Origin: Proteobacteria bacterium UBA981
GTDB taxonomy: Bacteria > Pseudomonadota > Gammaproteobacteria > Ga0077536
Assembly: GCA_002292285.1 (NCBI GenBank)
Contig: DBBP01000008.1
Location: forward strand, 372,001 to 436,000
DNA length: 64,000 bases
Direction of reading: 5' to 3'
Positions within the stretch are counted from its first letter, which is position 1, and each line of letters starts with the position of its first letter. Under the pieces are notes generated by a model. The model worked only from the letters and a program-made list of their open reading frames with translations, ran no database searches and was not told the DNA's origin. Positions 59,793 to 64,000 of this stretch are shown piece after piece. The position numbers and the translations under genes are program-made.

Positions 59793-60389
59793 CTATGGAT
59801 ACAGCGTCTGAGTAGACCACGGCGCGCCGGGCACCCGTTCGTAATTAGTTCGTTCGTGCAAACGAAAGGGGCGCTTCTGCCAGAATTCTATCCGCTCTGG
59901 CACCACCCGATAGCCAGACCAGAATGCGGGTCTGGGCACGGCGCCAACGGCGTATTGCGCCGCGTAGCGAGCGACCCGCCCCTCGAGTGTCAAACGCCCT
60001 TCCAAAACACTGGACTGCTTTGACGCCCAGGCCCCAATTTGGGATTCTCGTTCGCGACTGGCGAAGTAACTGTCCGCTTCGGCTTGGCTCACTTGCTCGG
60101 CGCGCCCTTCAATACGGACCTGCCGGGCCATGGACTTCCAGTGCAGGCACAGGGCAGTCCAGGTGTTATGTTGAATATGGAGCGCTTTTTGACTGCCCAA
60201 ATTGGTATAAAAAATCAATCCGCGCGCATCGATACCCCGTAGCAATACCATGCGCAGAGATGGTCGACCGCTGCCGTCCACAGTTGCAACGGACATCGCT
60301 TCGGCATCGCTCGGCTCATGCTCCCGCGCCTGTGCAAGCCAGTCTGCAATTTGCTCAATCGGGTCAGCTGCGCCCATTAAATTCTCCAC
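59793..60389 (-). CDS. pdxH: Pyridoxamine 5'-phosphate oxidase
   Basis: A 198-residue FMN enzyme that makes pyridoxal phosphate. Family motifs are AMSVATVDGSGRPSLRMVLL, GLIFYTNLGSQKA, ALCLHWKSMARQVRIEG, SRERESQIGAWASKQSS and VVPERIEFWQ, ending in NYERVPGAPWSTQTLYP (the classic WxxxxLxP end). Length is close to normal, slightly short at the N-terminus. It lies between the convergent napH gene and purA. Confidence 0.93.
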   Translation of the reverse strand: MENLMGAADPIEQIADWLAQAREHEPSDAEAMSVATVDGSGRPSLRMVLLRGIDARGLIFYTNLGSQKALHIQHNTWTALCLHWKSMARQVRIEGRAEQVSQAEADSYFASRERESQIGAWASKQSSVLEGRLTLEGRVARYAAQYAVGAVPRPAFWSGYRVVPERIEFWQKRPFRLHERTNYERVPGAPWSTQTLYP

Positions 60390-60495
60390 CCCAGCTCCAG
60401 CATCGCGTGGATCGCGTCGTGAGAACCTACCGCACTGAACGTCGTCTCGTGCCGCTCAGCAATACCGCGTCTCGATTTGGCCACCCGCTCGCGGT

Positions 60496-61794
60496 TCAGA
60501 TCTCTCCGAACGGATGCCGAATCACGATCGTGTCGCTACGGTCAGGACCAGTGGACACAATATCAACCGGCGTTTCGGCGATCTCTGCAATGCGGTCGAG
60601 ATAACGCCGCGCATTGACCGGCAATCCGGCCCACGAATTAATCCCGACAGTCGACTCGGACCAGCCCGGAAGATCCTCATAAATTGGCGTCACCTGAGCT
60701 AGCGCTTCCGCACCGGTAGGCACACTTTGTACGCGACCGTTGAGCGTGTCATAGCCGACGCAGATACGAATCTCATCCAAGCCGTCGAGGACATCAAGCT
60801 TGGTGACACAAAGACCTGACACGCTGTTGACCTGCTGGGCCCGGCGCAACGCGACCGCATCGAACCAACCGCAACGCCGCGGCCGCCCGGTGGTCGCGCC
60901 AAACTCATGTCCGCGGCTCGCAAGGTGCTCGCCCATTTCGTCGAATAATTCGGTCGGAAATGGCCCCGAACCCACGCGGGTGGTGTAGGCCTTGGTGATG
61001 CCGAGCACGTAATCGAGCAGACATGGGCCTGTCCCTGCGCCGGTTGCACTATAGCCGGCAGTGGTATTTGAGGACGTGACGTAAGGATAGGTTCCGTGGT
61101 CAACATCCAGCAACGTACCCTGGGCCCCCTCGTAAAGAACATTGCCGCCACTTTGATGGAAGTTGTAAAGGATCTCCGTGACATCTCCCACCATCGGCGC
61201 GATGTCTTCAGCAAACGCCATTTGCTCGTCCAGAATGCGTTGGAAATCCATCGTCTCGACCCGATAGTACTGGCCGAGAACGAAGTTGTGATAGTCGAGA
61301 ACTTCGCCGAGCTTTGCTGCGAAACGTTCCCGGAACATCAGGTCACCAACGCGTATCGCTCGACGCGCCGCTTTGTCCTCATAGGCAGGTCCAATACCGC
61401 GACCGGTCGTCCCAATAGCCTGTGCGCCACGGGCTTTTTCCCGCGCCTGATCAAGCGCCACATGGTAGGGCAGGATGAGGGGGCAGGCAGGGCTCAGCAT
61501 CAACCGTTCGCGCGCTGGCACGCCGCGCCCTTCGAGCATGGTGATTTCTTCCATCAAGGCCTGCGGTGACACAACAACTCCGTTGCCGATAAGACACTGC
61601 ACATTGGCGCGCAAAATGCCCGACGGAATAAGATGCAGAACTGTTTTCTCACCGTCGATAACGACCGTATGGCCAGCGTTGTGCCCACCTTGAAAGCGCA
61701 CTACCGCTGCGACCCGGTCGGTCAGCATATCGACGACTTTGCCTTTGCCTTCGTCACCCCATTGGGTGCCGACTATGACGACTGACTTGCCCAA
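60496..61794 (-). CDS. purA: Adenylosuccinate synthetase
   Basis: A 432-residue enzyme converting IMP and aspartate to adenylosuccinate with GTP. Signature VVIVGTQWGDEGKGKVVD is at the N-terminus, followed by QGGHNAGHTVV, IGTTGRGIGPAYEDKAARR, the YEGAQGTLLDVDHGTYPYVT segment and TTGRPRRCGWFDAVALR near residue 300. All are intact. It follows hisZ on the same strand, the usual gammaproteobacterial hflC-DUF2065-hisZ-purA order. Confidence 0.97.
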   Translation of the reverse strand: MGKSVVIVGTQWGDEGKGKVVDMLTDRVAAVVRFQGGHNAGHTVVIDGEKTVLHLIPSGILRANVQCLIGNGVVVSPQALMEEITMLEGRGVPARERLMLSPACPLILPYHVALDQAREKARGAQAIGTTGRGIGPAYEDKAARRAIRVGDLMFRERFAAKLGEVLDYHNFVLGQYYRVETMDFQRILDEQMAFAEDIAPMVGDVTEILYNFHQSGGNVLYEGAQGTLLDVDHGTYPYVTSSNTTAGYSATGAGTGPCLLDYVLGITKAYTTRVGSGPFPTELFDEMGEHLASRGHEFGATTGRPRRCGWFDAVALRRAQQVNSVSGLCVTKLDVLDGLDEIRICVGYDTLNGRVQSVPTGAEALAQVTPIYEDLPGWSESTVGINSWAGLPVNARRYLDRIAEIAETPVDIVSTGPDRSDTIVIRHPFGEI

Positions 61795-61877
61795 GTTACT
61801 CGTTACCTCGCGCGCTGTTTTGTATGACGTCCGCTGCTGCGGCGCCTCGCCAATTCATATTCTGCATGGCTAAATGT

Positions 61878-63059
61878 CTAAACGTCTTCGAGTTGCCACG
61901 AGCCGGTGGCGTCGGACATTTGTTGCTGACAGTTCATTTCTGCAGCACCCCCGTGCTGGCCAGGTAAACCCTGCACAACAACGTAGCCTGCCGCTCGATA
62001 GTTGCGGATCGCTTCCAGCAAGGCTGCTTGCGCGCCGGCCGGCGCAAATATTCGTCCCAATTCGACCGTCTCGGTGTCGCTCAGCGAAACCAATGCCTTT
62101 AAATCCGTGCTAAATCCGGTCGCCGCACGTGCGCGTCCGAACGTCTTGCCGATGTTGTCATAGCGCCCACCCCACGCGATGGACCGCCCCGCATCAGGTG
62201 TGTAGGCGGCGAACATAATGCCAGTGTGATAGCGGTAGCCGCGAAGCTCGGCAAAATCCAGATGCACATCAATGTCGGGGCGGCGCGCAACAAGGAGCTC
62301 CACCAGCCCGGCGACTTCGTCGAGTGCTGCAGTCACCGATGGCGGCGCTTCGGCAAGACGTTCGCGCGCGCTCACCAGCACTTCTGCGTCACCGTTCAAA
62401 TCAATCAGCGCCAACAAGTGACGCGTCACGTCGGCGCCTACCCCGGCCGCATCCAATTCTGCCTTCAAACTACTGCCGTCTTTCATCAGCAGGTAATCGA
62501 GCACGGTTGATTCCAGGTCTGTACCAAGATGGGCGGATTCGCAGATCGCATGAAACAGTCCAATATGACCCACTTCGATGGTGACCTGCGCGATGCCCGC
62601 AGCCTCCAGTAGTTCCAGCAACAAGCTGATAATTTCAGCATCGCTTTCAATGCCGTCATGCCCGTATAACTCAGCGCCAATCTGCAACGGATTGCGTGAA
62701 CCGGCAAATTTGTCCGGTCGCGTGTGTACCACTGGGCCGACATAACACAGCCGCTGTGGTGCATCGACCGGCAACCGATGGGCGTCGATGCGCGCAACCT
62801 GAGGCGTAATATCCGCACGCACTCCAAGCATGCGGCCGGTGACCTGATCGGTCAGCTTGAAGGTCTGCAAATCGCTGTCCTGGCCGAGGCCGGAGTACAG
62901 CGAATCGAGGTATTCGATGATAGGCGGGATCACGAGTTCGTAGCCCCAACGCTCGAAAATATCCAGCGCTTTGCGCCGAATGGCTTCGAGTTGGCGGGTT
63001 TGCGGGGGCAATACTTCATCGACGCCGTCGGGAAGTAGCCAGCGGTTGTTCGCGTTCAA
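61878..63059 (-). CDS. hisZ: ATP phosphoribosyltransferase regulatory subunit HisZ
   Basis: A 393-residue class II aminoacyl-tRNA synthetase-like protein. It starts MNANNRWLLPDGVDEVLPPQ and shows TFKLTDQVTGRMLGVRADIT plus PQVARIDAHRL, LCYVGPVVHTRPDK and late AWGGRYDNIGKTFGRARAATGF, all HisZ features. It has lost the tRNA-binding domain of HisRS. It partners the short-form HisG (not in the window) for histidine biosynthesis. It lies 3 bp from the DUF2065 gene. Confidence 0.94.
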   Translation of the reverse strand: MNANNRWLLPDGVDEVLPPQTRQLEAIRRKALDIFERWGYELVIPPIIEYLDSLYSGLGQDSDLQTFKLTDQVTGRMLGVRADITPQVARIDAHRLPVDAPQRLCYVGPVVHTRPDKFAGSRNPLQIGAELYGHDGIESDAEIISLLLELLEAAGIAQVTIEVGHIGLFHAICESAHLGTDLESTVLDYLLMKDGSSLKAELDAAGVGADVTRHLLALIDLNGDAEVLVSARERLAEAPPSVTAALDEVAGLVELLVARRPDIDVHLDFAELRGYRYHTGIMFAAYTPDAGRSIAWGGRYDNIGKTFGRARAATGFSTDLKALVSLSDTETVELGRIFAPAGAQAALLEAIRNYRAAGYVVVQGLPGQHGGAAEMNCQQQMSDATGSWQLEDV

Positions 63060-63062
63060 GTT

Positions 63063-63248
63063 TTATCTCGCTGCATACAACAAGCCAACACCAACTGCCA
63101 TCGCAGCCAAGCCGATGATCCTTAACGATCGATCGTTGAACTTCGCCGCACTGAGCAGAGTTTTACGAAAGCGATCAGGATTCAGAAACGGCATAATGCC
63201 TTCGAACACGAGCATAAGCGCAATTGCCGAAAGGATATTGGTGAGCAC
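63063..63248 (-). CDS. DUF2065-family small membrane protein
   Basis: A 61-residue protein with two membrane helices (ILSAIALMLVFEGIMPFLNP and IIGLAAMAVGVGLLYAAR) separated by a positively charged loop, the DUF2065 (YjeT-like) pattern. It is invariably found between hflC and hisZ/purA in Gammaproteobacteria. The function is unknown; membrane location and context suggest a link to the HflKC complex. Confidence 0.88.
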   Translation of the reverse strand: MLTNILSAIALMLVFEGIMPFLNPDRFRKTLLSAAKFNDRSLRIIGLAAMAVGVGLLYAAR

Positions 63249-63311
63249 AACGTTGAAAGCTAGGTGTTATTGCCACGCAACGCCTGCTCAGCGGTGCGTG
63301 CGACAACGGCT

Positions 63312-64000
63312 CTATTCACCGCCAGGGTTTCTGAAAAATTTGAAGAAATCCGAATCCGGCTCAAGCAACAGCACGTTCTTTTTGCTGGTGAAGCTGGATT
63401 TATAAGCATTCAAACTGCGATAGAAATCGTAAAACTCAGGATCGCGGTTGTAGGCCTTGGCATAAATTTCCGCTGCACGGGCATCGCCCGCACCACGCAA
63501 CTCTTCAGAATCCCGGTACGCCTCGGCAGAAATGATGGTCCGTTGTCGATCGGCATCTGCGGTGATTGTGATGGCTTCCTTCTCGCCCCGGGCACGAAAC
63601 TCGCGCGCCACACGTGCGCGTTCTGAACGCATCCGCTCGTAAACGTTGCCACTCACTTCTTTGGGTAAATCGATGCGTTTGAGACGAACATCAATAATTT
63701 CCATGCCCAAATCACGGCCACGTTCGTTCGCTGTACGCGTGACGATTTCCATGATTGCGCCGCGCTCGCCGGAGACCACTTCCTTAACGGTCCGTTTGCC
63801 GAATTCGCTGCGCAGGCTGTCATTGATTTTCTGGTACAGGAGCAAGCCACCACGACGCGGATCGCCGCCGGTTGCCTTGTAGAACTGTACGACGTCCTGG
63901 ATTTTCCAGCGCGCGAACGAATCTACCTCAACGTCCTTTTTCTCACCGGTCAAAAAGCGCTGCTTTTCGGCATCCAGTGTTTGCAGGCGTTTGTCGAACG
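63312..64000 (-). CDS. hflC: HflC membrane protease regulator (C-terminal part)
   Basis: About 230 residues of HflC are present; the N-terminus with its membrane anchor is beyond the right edge. The SPFH/band-7 domain shows FDKRLQTLDAEKQRFLTGEK, VDSFARWKI, GRDLGMEIIDVRLKRIDLP and a charged helix with EREARA-like repeats (ARVAREFRARGEKEAITI). It ends LLEPDSDFFKFFRNPGGE. With HflK it controls the FtsH protease at the inner membrane. Confidence 0.93.
   Translation of the reverse strand, partial: FDKRLQTLDAEKQRFLTGEKKDVEVDSFARWKIQDVVQFYKATGGDPRRGGLLLYQKINDSLRSEFGKRTVKEVVSGERGAIMEIVTRTANERGRDLGMEIIDVRLKRIDLPKEVSGNVYERMRSERARVAREFRARGEKEAITITADADRQRTIISAEAYRDSEELRGAGDARAAEIYAKAYNRDPEFYDFYRSLNAYKSSFTSKKNVLLLEPDSDFFKFFRNPGGE

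Overview
The window looks like a chromosomal segment of an aerobic, Gram-negative heterotroph, most likely a gammaproteobacterium. The right end carries hflC, a DUF2065 gene, hisZ and purA, a conserved gammaproteobacterial housekeeping order, and outer-membrane proteins, lipoproteins and a porin are present. No rRNA, tRNA, CRISPR array, insertion sequence, phage gene or integrase was found. About 56 protein genes are supported, including a 56-residue lipoprotein and one gene whose only plausible start is CTG.

Layout. 1-2.5 kb: a truncated yqeC-like gene diverges from an outer-membrane porin and a TupA-like tungstate-binding protein. 2.5-9 kb: CoA, redox and hydrolase enzymes (enoyl-CoA hydratase, transglutaminase-like protein, DsbA-like isomerase, polysaccharide deacetylase, F420-type LLM oxidoreductase, epoxide hydrolase). 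8.7-16 kb: FrhB-type F420 oxidoreductase, GST-like proteins, an autotransporter barrel, and a FecR protein whose 5' end carries an exact 71-bp tandem duplication. 16-20 kb: hisC, a thiosulfate-uptake pair (yeeE/tsuA and tusA/tsuB-like) and a DUF4124 protein. 20-29 kb: MDR dehydrogenase, cytosolic PEP-synthase-like phosphotransferase, P450, a polytopic membrane protein, a universal stress protein behind a perfect FNR box, and a NUDIX hydrolase. 29-37.4 kb: a minus-strand run of SDR, acidic repeat protein, acyl-CoA dehydrogenase, acyl-CoA ligase, two MFS exporters and a VOC protein.

37.5-44.2 kb is the most unusual part. A protein with a Sec-type signal peptide has the domain order of an alpha-glucan water dikinase (phosphohistidine domain, then ATP-binding domain). 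It is translationally coupled to an exported class-A beta-lactamase-like serine hydrolase. A second exported serine hydrolase lies convergent to it, and an Npt1/Npt2 (ATP/ADP translocase)-like membrane protein follows. An ATP-dependent enzyme that appears to be exported, next to a nucleotide-transporter homologue, suggests an undescribed envelope phosphotransfer system.

44-60 kb: GST, enoyl-CoA hydratase overlapping an F420-type PPOX protein, a second TIGR03617 LLM oxidoreductase, a persulfide dioxygenase-rhodanese fusion, a HAD protein, a MoxR/CoxE chaperone-like pair, a membrane Ser/Thr kinase, a Ddn-type protein with an acyl-CoA carboxyltransferase, an acyl-CoA dehydrogenase-fold flavoprotein, napGH and pdxH. 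Five genes in the window belong to families that use coenzyme F420 (two LLM, FrhB, PPOX, Ddn), so the organism probably makes or acquires F420, although no F420 biosynthesis gene lies in the window. Together with the GSTs, P450, epoxide hydrolase and acyl-CoA enzymes this suggests catabolism of lipids, steroids, terpenes or aromatic compounds (inference).
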